DNA from: Rallus limicola | Taxonomy: Eukaryota; Chordata; Aves; Gruiformes; Rallidae | Assembly (NCBI GenBank): GCA_022605955.1 | Contig: JAKCOZ010000007.1 | Span: forward strand, 30,783,491-30,847,490 | Direction of reading: 5' to 3' | Length of the DNA: 64,000 nt | Shown: one piece after another, positions 23,365 to 35,704 of the stretch | How positions within the stretch are numbered: position 1 is the first letter of the stretch | Layout: the number at the start of each line of letters is the position of its first letter | Made by a program: the position numbers and the translations under genes | Notes under the pieces: generated by a model | Database searches by the model: none | Told to the model about the DNA's origin: nothing | Seen by the model: the letters and a program-made list of their open reading frames with translations, nothing else

Positions 23365-25527
23365 CTCAGAAAGGCATAACTGAATCACCCAAGTTAGGAA
23401 AAAAATCCCAAATTAACTTACAAACGTAACAGGGTTTGTGCTCTATTTTTTAAATAAAAGTAGGGCCTATAGAAAGCATTGTAGCATAAGAACATAAAAA
23501 TACATTATAAAGTTCACCTTATTTTTATGATTCCCATAAAGTCCATGAGATAACAATACTAAATTAATTTTCATCAGGCTTCATTGCACAGTCTGTTCTC
23601 CCACTGTTTCCCTGGGGGAGCTGCTTTAAAGTTCTTGATTTAAACCATTAAATGCTTGATTTGTGGTGCATGCTTCCGGAGCCTTAGCACTTTTCCAACT
23701 CATATTGCAGTGTATCCTTATCCTAATCAAGTTACTGTTTAAATATTTTTGGATGGCAAGGGATTAAAATGAACCAGCCTGTTCATTTTCTTACAAAGAA
23801 ACAAGATTATTTATCTGACAGTTGCTGCAACAGGCACAGAGCGTAACTCCGAACAGCCTTGTTAGCAAGTTGGAAGCAGAATTACTTCTTCATTGGTGTT
23901 TGAATGTCATTAGCTGGCACAGTCTTGCTTCTAAAATATATTGCTGTTGGGTAAGATCCTTATCTGCACTGGAAATAGTTGATTATTTGGATGCTGGAAT
24001 AAATTTAACGTTTTTTTCTTTCTTGAAACAAGGCAGAAGTTGGTGCCTCCAAGCTAGGAAGGCTTAAAGCACAGGTCCAGAGGGCATGCTTTTTCTAAGG
24101 CATTTCTCTAACTTCCAGCTCCTGCTCAGAGTAACCACTCACCTTTGACTTCTGTTAAAAAAAGTGGAGGATCTATGTGCTCTTTTGCAGTGGGAAGGAA
24201 AGATACCAAGAGCATTGATATCAGCAAAGACCCATACCAGCTATTGAAAGGACTTTTGCAGCATATGTAAAGCTATTGCTAAACTCTGTATTAGAAAGCA
24301 AACATCAAATGAAGACAGTACATTTTTAAGGAATTTCTATAATGATAGATCAATTTCAGACCCACTGGAAGCAGTCAAAGTGCAGCTGGGGACAAATAAT
24401 GTGTCCTTCCGTTGCTTAGATTGGGTGGAAAAAGTCTTTCTGACTACTGGCTAACTCAAAGTAATAAATCTTTCTGGTTTTTTTCCAGATTTGTTTGGCA
24501 CAGTGCTGCAGTTGCAACAATCTTAAAAGCAGGAGAACAGTGAAAAACAGACCACGAGTATAACCATTCACATGTAAAAAACCCACTTCTGAGTCTAAGT
24601 GTGTTTGTAATATTCTGTGACTATTTCAACACTGCATCATTGCTGGTGAGAATAGTGGTGCAAAGTCTATTTAAAACTGGAATGCTTAGAAATTTGCCGA
24701 AAGCAAGTATCCAATTGCTCGCAGATGGAAGCCGGTGGTGTTCTTGCAAGTCTCTTCTCATTGTTTTCTGTTTTCAGAAAAGAGAACTAAATACGGTGGT
24801 GCAACTTTAAAGAGAACGTAGTAAGAGTAGAATAAATCAGGCTGCCTCCCTCCCCCAGCAAACACCGTTTCTTCAGCCAGCTGAAAGATCCCAATATTCT
24901 GTTTATGTTTGACATTGATCATTTATTTTGGGTTATGAGAACAAAGGAATTATGGGTGCTGACAAGAAAACTGTGGGAATTACGCTGGAGTGATTTTGGA
25001 CGTTATGAGTCTGGGTTACTGCCCTGGTTACTGCCAGGGTTACTTTGCCAGATGTTACCAGCCCCTTTGGCTAGAGCAGCAGCAATTAACTCTGCACTTC
25101 AGCTCAGCTGCTGCATTTCATAGCCTGGTGTGTTAACCTTCCCTTTGATTTCTTTCCTTTCCCTTGATTTATAGGATTCAGTTGCATCTCATTTACAGGA
25201 TGAATCGGTTTTAGTTTCACCCGAAAGGAGTTCAGGTCATCCAGACTACACCACAGTGTGAACCAAAGTACAGAAAATTGGAACTATTGGGAGATTTGTT
25301 TTGAGACGACCTACAGCCCTGACTACAACTGTGATGGAGACATGTTCCCAGCAGGTAACAATAAATAATATGTAGCAACAGTGGAGACAGGTGGGTGAAG
25401 TGCATGAGCTCCCAGAGGTAACATAACAAAACTGGATTCTATCCTTATACTACAGAAGGAGTAAACATTAAATTAAAACCTCCTTTAAGGGCTTTTCTGC
25501 AAGGTACTGCTTCTAGCTTCCAATAAT
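23365..25527. other. Noncoding DNA, possible conserved block at about 23.64-24.0 kb
   Basis: No exon is supported. The stretch 23640-24010 is free of repeats and has regular dispersed motifs, such as TGATTTGTGGTGCATG and ATTATTTATCTGACAGTTG (a GATA-type core TTATCT). This makes it a candidate conserved noncoding element, though only alignment can show that. A 12-base unit GGTTACTGCC.. is repeated about three times at 25014-25051. Confidence 0.5.
25014..25051 (+). repeat. Short tandem repeat, 12-base unit x3
   Basis: GGTTACTGCCCT, GGTTACTGCCAG and GGTTACTTTGCCAG (with two extra bases) follow one another, and a weaker ATGTTACCAG comes after. It is a small recent-looking minisatellite in otherwise unique sequence. 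Confidence 0.8.
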
Positions 25528-26752
25528 CATCACAGAATCATACAACATTCCAGTTTGGAAAGGCCCTCAAAAGATCATCTGGTCCAGTGTATCATGGGAA
25601 AGGGAGCTTAGATGAGACTATCTAACACTGTGTCCAATGAAATTTTGAAAAGGTGCAGTGATGGGGACACCATGTCCCTGGGGAAGTTGTTCCACTGACT
25701 GATTGTTCCCACTGTAAAAATATATTTTTTATAGAGACAAAATCTCTCCCTGTTCAACTTTTATACATTGTCCCTTGTCCTTTCTACGTGGCTCCTTGTG
25801 AAGAGACCCTCTGTCCTCTTTGTAGCTGCCCTTTAAGAACCGGAGTGCTGTGATGAGGTGCCCCTGAGCCTTCTCTTCTCCAGGAAGAAAAGATCTAAGT
25901 CCTTCAGTCTTTTCTTCTTCAGCCTTCCCTTCAGGTTCTCCAGCCCTCTGATCATCTTTGTGGTTCTCCTTTGGACTACCTCCAGTCTGCTCGCACCTTT
26001 CTTGACTTGTGGGGGTCAAAACTGGACACAGTACTCCAGGACACAGTACAAAACCAAACACAGTACTGACAAGTGGTATGAGCACATCTGTATCTCTCCT
26101 AATAATGCCCCCACAGATGCAACCCAGGAAACAATGTAGCTTGGTTGCTGCTGCAACCACTGCTGATTCATGGTCATCTTCTTGTGCACCAGGATCCCCA
26201 GATCCTTTTCAGCAGCACTGCTCCCCACCCAGACAGATCCTACCTCTACTGGACTGTTTTGTTCTGTGCAGGACCTTGCACTTGGCCTTGTTAACCTTCA
26301 TACAGACTTTGCTTGTCCACTCTTCCAACCTGTCCAGGTCTCTCCATAAGATGGGTATCCCTTCAGGCATGTCCATTTCACCACCCAGTTCAGTGTAACC
26401 AGCAAATGTGGTGAAGTTCTTTCCAATGCTGTTGTCCAGATCATTCATGAGGATGTTGAATAGCATAGGGCCTAGTGTCCATCCCTGGGGGACCCCTTTT
26501 GCGACACACTGCTAGCCCCAGTGAAAACCATCTGCAACAACATCCACTGCTTTCCCTACATGGACAGAAAGCACTCTTTTGCTGTAGAAGGTGATTGGTC
26601 AGTTGGCATGATTTGTCTTTGGTAAGTCCACATTGGCTCTTCCCAGTCACCTGCTTCATTTGTCCTGTAAGACCTTACAGAAGGTCTTTCTTTCTGAAGA
26701 CTTACTGAAATGGGTCTGTAGTCTCCTGGCTCCTCCTCAGGGTCTTTATTAT
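25528..26752 (-). mobile_element. Old, long CR1 LINE copy
   Basis: The minus strand holds about 1.2 kb of CR1: tail and 3' UTR (ATCACAGAATCATACAAC.., GGAAAGGCCCTCAAAAGATCAT), the C-terminal part of ORF2, and RT sequence up to about 26750. It is more diverged than the copies at 22.3 and 39 kb and has several frame breaks. It therefore belongs to an older subfamily and insertion wave. It shares the minus orientation of its neighbours. Confidence 0.93.
26016..26466 (-). pseudogene. CR1 ORF2 reverse transcriptase remnant with mutated active site
   Basis: Two overlapping frames (26466-26209 and 26228-26016) preserve CR1 RT sense. The first reads LFNILMNDLDNSIG, then FTTFAGYTELGG, then RDLDRLEEWTSK. 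The next carries KDLGILVHKKMTMN and EYCVQF. In the catalytic block the usual FADDTKLGG has become FAGYTELGG, so both metal-binding aspartates are lost. Frame changes separate the pieces, and 25729-26160 opens only a compositionally odd Lys/Glu-rich frame over the C-terminal part. The element is long dead. Confidence 0.85.
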
Positions 26753-27461
26753 TATTATGGAGAAAATTTGAAAAAGTAATTAATAATATTGGACCTCATA
26801 TGAAAAGACTCACTGCCTCCAGTCACTGTTGGAGAAGGGAAACCAGCTTCTCTCACCTCAAAGCTAATTTTTGTATTCTGATACCCTATACTGCCTCATA
26901 AACATACGCACAGATATTTACAAAAATACGCCCTACACACCTTTCTATTCTGTGTATCTTTCAGGAGAGCTGTGCTGAGCTAAGAAGATGTTGTTACTGT
27001 CCCTTATCTCCAGTTGAAAATGCATCCCTGCCACAGCAGCCTTGTTTGAAACACCAGGGCTCATTGCAGAACAAGACCTTTGTTCATGCCAAGTTGTTCT
27101 GGCAGAGCTGAGCTCTTGCTGGACACCTCTTGGGAACTTCTCAACAGAGAATGAAGTAAATCAAGCTTTTGTACTCACTGGTCTGATACTGTGTGTCTAA
27201 ATGAACAATTTATGCCTTCCTGCCACTTACTGCTGAGTCCTGTACCCAGATGTAGTATCCTGCTCTAATGGCTTGCTTTAACCCAAGGGGTTTACAAGGA
27301 AAAGGGAGGGTACAAAAGCCAGAGATTCAAAAAATGCACCTCTTGCTCAGGATGCCTAATGAAATCAGAAGCACCAGCAGAGTTATACTACCCTGTCTTT
27401 TGAATGCTGCCTGCCACCGGTAGTTTTCAGATTGTTTTAGGGAGTAAGTAACCAACACTGA
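26753..27461. other. Noncoding spacer between CR1 copies
   Basis: Unique sequence. No frame of note and no repeat recognised. Confidence 0.6.
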
Positions 27462-27672
27462 AATCACGGAATCACAGACTCACAGAATTGTGGAGGTTGG
27501 AAGGGACCTCCAGAGATCAGAGTCCAACCCTCCCTGCCAAAGCAGGTTCCCTAGGACAGGTCTCACAGTTCAGACAAGTCTTGAATATCTTCAGAGAAAG
27601 AGACTCCACAACCCCCTGGGCAGCCTGTTCCAGTGCTCTGTCATCCTCACTGTGAGGAAGTTCTTTTGCATA
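27462..27672 (-). mobile_element. CR1 LINE 3' fragment
   Basis: The minus strand carries the octamer tail (ATCACGGAATCACAGACTCACAG), the GTTGGAAGGGACCTCCAGAG block and the C-terminal coding end up to the 'GAGGAAGTTCTTTTGCATAT' region. It is truncated there to about 210 bases. Similarity to the young copies at 22.3 and 39 kb is good, including the CCTGCCAAAGCAGG phrase, so it is a related subfamily. A minus-strand frame here reads the conserved TVRMTEHWNRLPRGLW. Confidence 0.9.
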
Positions 27673-30600
27673 TATATATGTGGAAAACCAGAAAACCTCA
27701 GATGGGGGTACTTAGCAGTACTGAAAGATGAACATGGGCAAGGCCAAAGAAAAGGAGTCAGGTGTCTATGCTTTGCCCAGGCCATACTGCTGTACTCATA
27801 AAACAACAATCAAAACCAAAACAACTCAGCTTTTAGCTGGATGTATTTAAAGACAGTTTTCTGTTTCCAACTGGAACTTCATTTAGTTCTTTAAAATCAT
27901 CCTTGTCTTTCTGTTTAAAAATTTACTATGATTTGGGAGTGAGAATCTGCTGTGTGCTACCATATGGCTTTCCTTAGAAATGCAGCACTATAAAAGGAAG
28001 ATTGGCTTTGGTCTAGGGTTAGCAAGAAAGCTGTGACTGCTTCTTCTTTTACTTAATGGAAATTTATAGCAATATTTTATATTTTACATTTGCCTGCTTG
28101 TCACAGTGTTTAAGCTGTGCATGAGTGATCCTGTCTACTGGCTAAGAAGATACTTCATGGAGACCAGCTTGAGTAAGCAATTTTTTGTCCCCTTGTCTAA
28201 AAGCTGGAAACCCCCCGTCTGCTCTCTGAAAGTTTGGTGCTTTTTATTATATACTTGGTAGTGTGGTGGTTGCTACATACTTCTGCCCTTTCTACTGAAA
28301 TCCCCAGATTACTGTACTTTGAGGTTTATATTATTTCTATGATGACAAGTAGAAGATTGTGTTATTTCAATTTTGAGTTCTTTCTTCTCACTTCCTCAGA
28401 AATTTACACCAAACTTTTCAACCATTCCCCTTTCTGAAGCCATGAAGACAAAGTTCCTTTTTCTTTCCCCCTTCTTTTTCTTCTTTTAAAAACCAAATAA
28501 AAAAAATCTCCATCTGTTTTGTGTTCTCATTCCTTATTAACTTCAGAAAAATCTTACTTACCACAGAAATCAAATTCATTAATCTATGGCTTCCTGACTC
28601 CTCCTCAGTTCCTTTCCTTCAGTACTTCCATGAATGCACAGATACCTATTCTGGTATCAAAACTGCATTCCATCAGCTCAAATCTTCAAATATATCTACT
28701 TACCAAACCTTTTACTCTATCTTTTTTCTGAAACAGAGAATTTAATTTGAGACAAAACAACTGTACAAATCAGGTAGCTGGTGAACCAGTGACTAACCAA
28801 ATAATCTTCTCTGACATGGAATCTGAAGTGTCCAGAGATCTTGTGCCGATTGCCTGGAAAAAGTGACCATCCTTCTCGGCATTTTTAATTAATTTTGTAG
28901 TGGATGCAAAGAACATTGGCATCTCCTTTTTGTTCATGTGGTTCAGATCCCCAGGCTGCTGCTGTGTTTAGTGACTCTGGTCTTCAGGATAGACTCCTCT
29001 GTACCTCTCAAGGGGCTCAGGACTACGACTAGGTAGCTTCAGGGCCTTTCATGGGCTACCTGCCAGGAGGTGAATTTCATACTTAAAATCAGGATATCAA
29101 CAACAGCAATAACAATGACAAAAGATTTGAGCTTTGTCAGTATCATTTGCTACTGCTCTTCAAAAATCATCTTAGAAGAACTACTTTACAACTGTTCCCT
29201 CTGGCAACCCTTCAGACAATTCATCCTTTCCGCTTTTTCTTGTTAGAACTTGAGAGTTTACTAAAGCTTTGTAGGCTGTCTGCATTTGGGGTTTCTGTTC
29301 TGGAAATACCCAGTTTCTCAGCACTCCAGATATATCTTCATGCCCTTGTTACATTACAGTGACACAGAGGAGCAGCCAGAGTTTCAAACCCCACTGTACA
29401 CCTGATAAGGAAGTTCTAGTGAGAAGTGCAGTTGGGGGTGTATTTTACCCCAAAACTGTAGACCCACACAGTTTGGGGTATGCATTCAGTTATATATGCA
29501 AGTCTCAGCTCAAAAGCTAAGCTGAAAAATGCAGGCTGTCAAGGACTTTAACAAAAAACACGTTTCTCTTTCCTTAAAAAATAACTTCCAGTTTGCATTG
29601 AGGGTTTTGCTGAATCAAGGGCCCCTCTTCTTCTGCCATCACTTTTCAGCAGTTTTCTCTAATTGCAGTGTAGCAAACAAGGCCCAGAGGAAACAACCCT
29701 GGTGTTACTGCTGCCATCTCCAGCGTCAGCAGAGGGACAGGATTGCAGCTCATAATGTTTTGCTAAAGAATTTGCCCGTTTAGAAACATTTGCCACCTCT
29801 TAGCTCTGGGCAAGGAAATACCATGCTGCTTTGTCTTGCCAGGACCACAATTTTCTAAGTATTTCAAGCAAAACCGGTTGCTGAGGCTGATTCTGGCAAA
29901 ATGACGAAATACATAAACCTGTCAACTCTTCCCACGTCAGAGGTGGGAGTCTGTGCCAGCTCCACTGGCAGGGCGCTCTCACTTCTCCCCCCTTCCCTTT
30001 GGCAGCTTTGCTCCATGATCTCCAACTTACTAAAGCACCCGCCAGGAAATGTGCTCATTCCGGTGTCTGGATTGCTTCGGCACTGACTTGTCATGCTGGC
30101 ATGCCCCTCTGCAACGAAATGTGCCGTGTACAAATCTTAGTGGACATGGCAAAACAACCCCACCTCTTTCTGAAAGTAATACCGCTCCTTAGCTTCTCCC
30201 TTTGCAAACTGTTGACATTGTTGACTCAGCTCAAGGATTCTGTCTCTTTCAGGTCATTCTGAAGGACTTTACAAGATGCTTGTTGGTTTGTTTTGGGTTT
30301 TTTCAGGAAGGAACTAGATATATGTAAACAGAGAGTTAGCAGATCATAACTTAAATAACACTCCCTCCCTCTTACTAAGCCATTTGCTTTCCTAACTGAA
30401 AACCGGTGGTTTGTGAGTCTTCACATTATTCTTTTAATGTCATGACCTGTATGTCAAAGTGAGAGCTTGCTTGTGGATTTTTCTTGTCTTTGAAAGCAAT
30501 ACTTTCTCCAGAGACAAAGAAGCTCTTTTACAACGCTCTCAGCAATTGCCATGAGGTGGGAGCTACAAATCGGGCAAGCCTGGGCAGTTGCATGCTGACA

Positions 30601-31429
30601 TTTTTCATTCCTTATGTCCCACAAGTATTTCTCTTTCAACAAGGCTTCTGTGTAAGTGAAAAGGAACTTTTTTGTTTCCTCGATTTAGTTATATTATGTT
30701 TTAAAATTTCTCTTTGGCTCCAGTTTCCCTCTGGAAGCTGCCCTGGCCATAAAATTTTTACACACCCTGTTTAATTTTAAAATTGTACATTTGTGTTGTT
30801 CTTCTATTCCTATCAACAAATAAGTGACAGATTTGCTTTGCTTCATCTGCATTTGCAAAGCCTTTGTAAGCAGTTATCCACAATGCACCACTCATAGCTT
30901 TGCACCTCAGAAATGAAAAAGTAGGCAGATTTGGCCCTTGAAAAGAAGCCTTTTCCAACTTTTTGTAAACATTAATGACCTATTCATAAATAAAAGGTCA
31001 AAACTTTTGCACAAAGAGATATTAAAACATTGAAAAACTGCTAAAGTCTGCTGGAGAAATAAATGGTGGTGGTAGCTTTGAGTGGACTCTGGCAAAGAGA
31101 AAAGAGGGCTACAGATACACCAAATTTAATCTTATAAAGAGATTAGAAAGTTTCCGTTGATGTTTCTGGTAATTTTCATACCTGCATAATATGAGAACAG
31201 AATACCACCTTTCCACATCAAGCATCGAAAATGTCCATGTATCTCAATATTCTGTCTCTGACACTGTCAATAGCTTGTCAAAGAATGCTTGCATAGAGCA
31301 GGGATGCAGTGACACCACCCTGGCATGTACTCCCATTTCCAGTGGCTGGCAATTGCAAGACTGTCTGGGCCACCAGCATATCTTTGCATTTCTTCTAGGC
31401 ATATCTCCAGCTGTGTTTTGACCTTATGT
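27673..31429. other. Noncoding DNA with pyrimidine-rich stretch and GC-richer patch
   Basis: No gene is supported. A pyrimidine-rich, purine-poor run covers about 28430-28740. A GC-richer patch at 29900-30130 holds a CCCAC..GTGGG inverted repeat around a CACGTCA motif (about 29934-29950), which resembles a CRE half-site. Several 60-96 codon frames show no domain. Confidence 0.55.
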
Positions 31430-31650
31430 ATACTTGTGGCAGAAGGTTCCAGACTTCAACTGCAAGCTGTGCAAAAACAGTACTTGCTCATGTTTGGTTT
31501 GAATTTATGACCTATTAACATCAGTTAGTGTCCTACTCAGTCACCTATTGGGAGTAACAGTGAGGAGTCACTCCATATCGCCTATGCACCTTTTCCATTC
31601 TGTACATCTTACAGTCTTCTGTCATGTCCCTTTTTAGTCATTAGTATTTT
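31430..31650 (-). mobile_element. Ancient reptile-type CR1, ORF2 C-terminal end
   Basis: Read on the minus strand, this matches the C-terminal coding end of old CR1 lineages common in turtles. The plus-strand phrases are GTGGCAGAAGGTTCCAGA, GGTTTGAATTTATGACCTATTAA, TAGTGTCCTACTCAG and TCTTCTGTCATGTCCC, in the right order and spacing. No intact frame remains. With the tail at 15.4 kb it forms the oldest repeat layer in the window. Confidence 0.7.
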
Positions 31651-31720
31651 TTTCCCAAGATAAAGGAATCTTTATCTATATTGTTTTGAAGCTGTTTGCT
31701 ATCTTCAATATTTCTTTTTT

Positions 31721-31776
31721 AGAATCATCGAATCATTTAGGTTGGAGAGGACCCTTAAGATCATCGAGTCCATACG
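31721..31776 (-). mobile_element. CR1 LINE 3' tail, young type
   Basis: AGAATCATCGAATCATTTAGG followed by TTGGAGAGGACCCTTAAGATCATCGAGTCCA is the reverse complement of the avian CR1 3' terminus. Only about 55 bases are present. It lies within 75 bases of the ancient CR1 piece but belongs to a different subfamily, so it is a separate, later insertion. Confidence 0.88.
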
Positions 31777-34700
31777 TTTTTTGTTGCTCCCTGTATCATT
31801 CTGTTTCTTCTGTACATTTGCATAGAACAAATAGGCTTCACATCCTTTCACCTTAAAAATATACTGGCTACCAACAATGGAAAGAAGACAGGCGGGTAGT
31901 GCTATTCTAGGCCACCATTCAGAAAAGTGCTACGCGCCGTTGCCTTCTGCTGAAGACAGATGTTAGTCCTGTTCCTTCATGCAATACTGGAAGGCACTTG
32001 GCTCAGATCCAGACAGGCATTCAGTTCCCAACTCCTGTTTGGGCTTCTCACATCTCATTGATTTAATGGAAAGCTGAATACTTGGCTATATGTGGTTACA
32101 ATATGAACCTCAATGGACTTTAACATTCAGTGTGTGCAGATGGGATTTGAGCTTACAGGACCAAGATATAATCTCTGAGCATAATTAAAGTATTGAAGAC
32201 TTTTTAGAGGTGTTATAAAGAAGAGACTGCTGATAAACTGAGACTGTCAGGGACCATAGGAGAATTTTTTCCTTTTGGAAAAAAAAAAATCTTTTTCCTT
32301 TGTAATATAGAAAAATGGGATGTGTGGGTTTTATGGCTTTATGCAAAAGAAAAGGAAAAAAAGTCTGGATTCATTAATAGTTTGTCTTATAAGAGGGCAG
32401 GATTAGTTCCTACATTTTCCTGTAAGAGGGACAGAGCAACAGAGGACACATGCCTTTCCCAGCAGCTGATTTCTCCAGGTTTGTATTCAGTGCTATACAG
32501 ACCAGAACGTATGGTTACACATGCATTTAAATCACCTGACAGATACAGTGCCTTGTGCAACCAAGGCATGATTTTTGTCTGATATGGCATTTCTTTAGTG
32601 GGAACTCTTGTGTGGGTAAAGCCTGTGTGATCAGCCGACCCCTCTGACACTGTACTCTCTAAGTGATCTCAGATAAAGATCCTGTGTTCATTTCTGTTAC
32701 AAAATATAAAACTAGTCAGATGCAACAAATGTGCCATTTCTTTCCCTCTAGGTTGCAGCTTTCCATTTGGAACCCTTCCTTGCTTCATTTCTACCAGCAT
32801 ATACTGGATGAGTGTCTTTTTATACAGTGTGTAATTCAGATTTATGAATGCAGTTCGTGTAAACTGGACATCAGTTGTGTTTCCAGATACGATGATTCAG
32901 CCCTAGGAAATTTGCTTTCTCTTTCCCATAGTCTGAAATGTCATGCCCCATAAGTAGTCCTCTTAAACACTGTTGCTGTAAACCCCGAAGAATATGAGAG
33001 AGGCACTCACTGTTCCTGGTAAGATTCTACATGGGGGATTTCAGTTTCACCTTCCCTTACTTTAATTAGCCTCTACTAGAATAACCGAATGATTAGGGAG
33101 CAATAACTAGAGCTAAATTAGAGGTGGAATAAGGTACCCAAAGGCATATGAGTTACATCTGCTATCATGCTGCTCAGAAAAGTGGGTCAAGTAGTTTTTT
33201 ACCTGAGGTAAGGTTACACTTCCAAGGTCAGGAAGGAGCACTATGGAGGTTGAGCGTCAACTGCTGAGTCCTAAAACAAATCCCAAGATCACAGTAAATA
33301 CAACCTCCCTGTGAATGACTCTAGGCAGAAGGATTTCTTCATAAACCGTGAAAGCCAAAGATTGAAAACTAATTTCAAACCTTGCCAAATGACTTGATCC
33401 TCTCTGGGAGATGTAGGAAAGGACTGAAGAGAGAAATTGAGGGCAGAATGAAAGAAAAAAAAAAAGAAAGAATCCTGATGTCGCATGTTTCACAGTGTTG
33501 CAACACAGCCTGATGCAAGCAATTGTTGGAAGTGCAAATAGCTCTGTGGACTCAGGTCCAAAGCATGCAGCTCTTCTGCAAAAAAGTGTTTCTGACCTGA
33601 GTTCAGAATATGATAAATGCTCAGGCAAACAATGAGGTGCCATAGCTTGCTAAAAAAATTGCAGGCAAAAAAAGGTAAGCTATGAAGTAATGCAAACATG
33701 TTGTCAGAACTATATAAAATATGTGGATAGAGGCCACCATAACATCCATAACCACAAAGCCATGTCTTCAGAAACAGCTGAGGAGAAAAGAGTTTACAAG
33801 TCAGATTTGCCTAAACCAGTGAGTAATCTTGCCCTCCTCTGTGAGTGGCCTGGATTACCCGAACCTTTGCAGCCGGCAGGAGCCAGAAGGAAGCATGGAA
33901 CATCCCATCGTGTGTCCTGGCCCTCACCCAGGAGCACCTGGCATTCTGCTGAATTTCTATATATGCCCATGCACATGGAGCTGTACGGACTCCAAAGGGT
34001 AACACTTGTATTCAGGCCACATGTAAAGACTTGATGCTGCCCATGTACAGGGAGGCCAGGCTTAGGCACAAACTCTTACATATAGGTGCACTTCTCCCTC
34101 ATCTCAATTGGAACTCCTAACCCAAGTAAAAATCAGTTTCCTGTAGATTTCTTTGTTAGTTTCTAATAAAATGGAAGAAAACTGTTATAAAAGAAAAACT
34201 CTTCAGCAATTTTGTCCTTTCCAGAAAGTCTTATTGCCACCTTTCACTTTATTAAGAGCGTGATGTGCTCAGTAACTGCATTATTCATGTTGATCTAAAG
34301 TTGAATTTTGAGGTCTCAACTACACTACAATTTGTCTATACTCTTTAATAATACATATACATGTATCTGTGCACTACACACAGTGTGTGAACTGTGTGTA
34401 TGAAACATTTTAGAAAAATAGAAGATTATCAGTTGTAACATGACTTCTTGAAGTTTTCCTTCTCTTCCTATTTTACAGAATATGTTTATTTAATTTTACC
34501 TATGTCTTCAGGCTTATAGCTATTCTAAGACTAAAAAGTTTTGATTTCTGAGATTCGGGAACACTTGACAACAAACAATATTTCTATATTTCTTTCACTC
34601 TTTTATTTCCTCTCTTCTGTTTCTGCTTTATTTTGGGGGGAAGGGACGTATTTTCAAGACTCTGATGCAGGCAGAACAGTGAGGAAATTATGTACTCCAC

Positions 34701-35186
34701 TTAGACAATGATAATAAAGATTTTATGTTTGGGATAGGCATAAGATTTCAGAAAAGCTGAAGGCACTGTTACCAGAGCTAGTTCACAGTTTTTATCTTTG
34801 CTATTAAGAGCTGCAAAGAATATGTATGTATGTCTGCATATTAAATTTTTTTTATATATACATATTTGCAGGTACAAAAGCTGTGCTTTGCATATGAGGA
34901 ACAGGTAAGGTGGAAGTTATTCTTTCAGGAAGCCAACACTGGGCGCCTTTTGAAGCCATGGAAACTTGCCATGGGCTCTGCAGCCCGAGGCTTGGCTCCT
35001 GTTTTCCCATTGTTTTCTCCACTCGTGTTAAGCCTTGCTTCAAGAAAGGCGATGGCAAAGCTCCCACTGACTGTAATGAAAGTGAGGTTTGGCCCTTGGT
35101 GAGCAATAAAAGCTCTGTGAAGCCCAGGAGTGGGAGTTCTACCCAGCTCCTGCGGGGCTGACGTGCGCCGATGGGGTTAGCTCACT

Positions 35187-35226
35187 CCCCGCCCCTGCAT
35201 GCCCGCTCCAGCTTCAAGATTTATAG
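35187..35226 (+). promoter_or_regulatory. GC box plus TATA-like motif
   Basis: CCCCGCCCC (35187-35195, an Sp1/KLF-type GC box) lies about 25 bases before TTTATAG (35220-35226), in a locally CpG-richer stretch (35155-35205). The arrangement resembles a small core promoter. However, only an 18-codon frame follows and no transcript evidence can be read from sequence. It could equally be a chance GC-rich patch. Confidence 0.25.
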
Positions 35227-35654
35227 GGCTCCATGGAAAAGCCTCCACATCATGTTGTATGGTACACTCAGTCACCAATGAACTTTTAATCACTCTGGGT
35301 CATGATTTTGAAGAAAACAACCTTGATGCCATTACATACAAAAGAAATTGTTAGTTTCCCTTGTTCTGCTTCTAGCACGTTGTTTACCTGATTATTTGGG
35401 CAGCCTCAGTAATGCTGTTGGTGGTGATAGTCACCTGCAGAATGGTGCAAATGAAGAAATGGGCCTCCTGTCCTGGAGATTGTCACCCTCCATCCCATTC
35501 AGGCCATGGAATTGCTGTAGGAAAGATCTTCCTCATCCTTGGTTTGCTGCTTCTGTCTGTGAGCCTAACACAGCTCTCCTGGCACCTTGGGCCTGGCCTC
35601 TCACTAGACTTGGTGCACAGGAGCAGGATGGGGAGCAGAAGCACAGATGTCCAA

Positions 35655-35704
35655 GTATATAAAGGTATATACAGGTATACAAAGTTATATAACAGTATAC
35701 AAAG
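35655..35704 (+). repeat. Five-unit decamer tandem array
   Basis: The units GTATATAAAG, GTATATACAG, GTATACAAAG, TTATATAACA and GTATACAAAG run head to tail with an exact ten-base period. The 10-base spacing places an AT step on the same helical face in each unit. Several units resemble a TATA box. Confidence 0.9.

Noticed and set aside
25729..26160. 143-codon Lys/Glu-rich minus-strand frame
   Set aside because: It is an out-of-frame reading of the C-terminal CR1 ORF2 region and its 3' UTR, not a separate gene.
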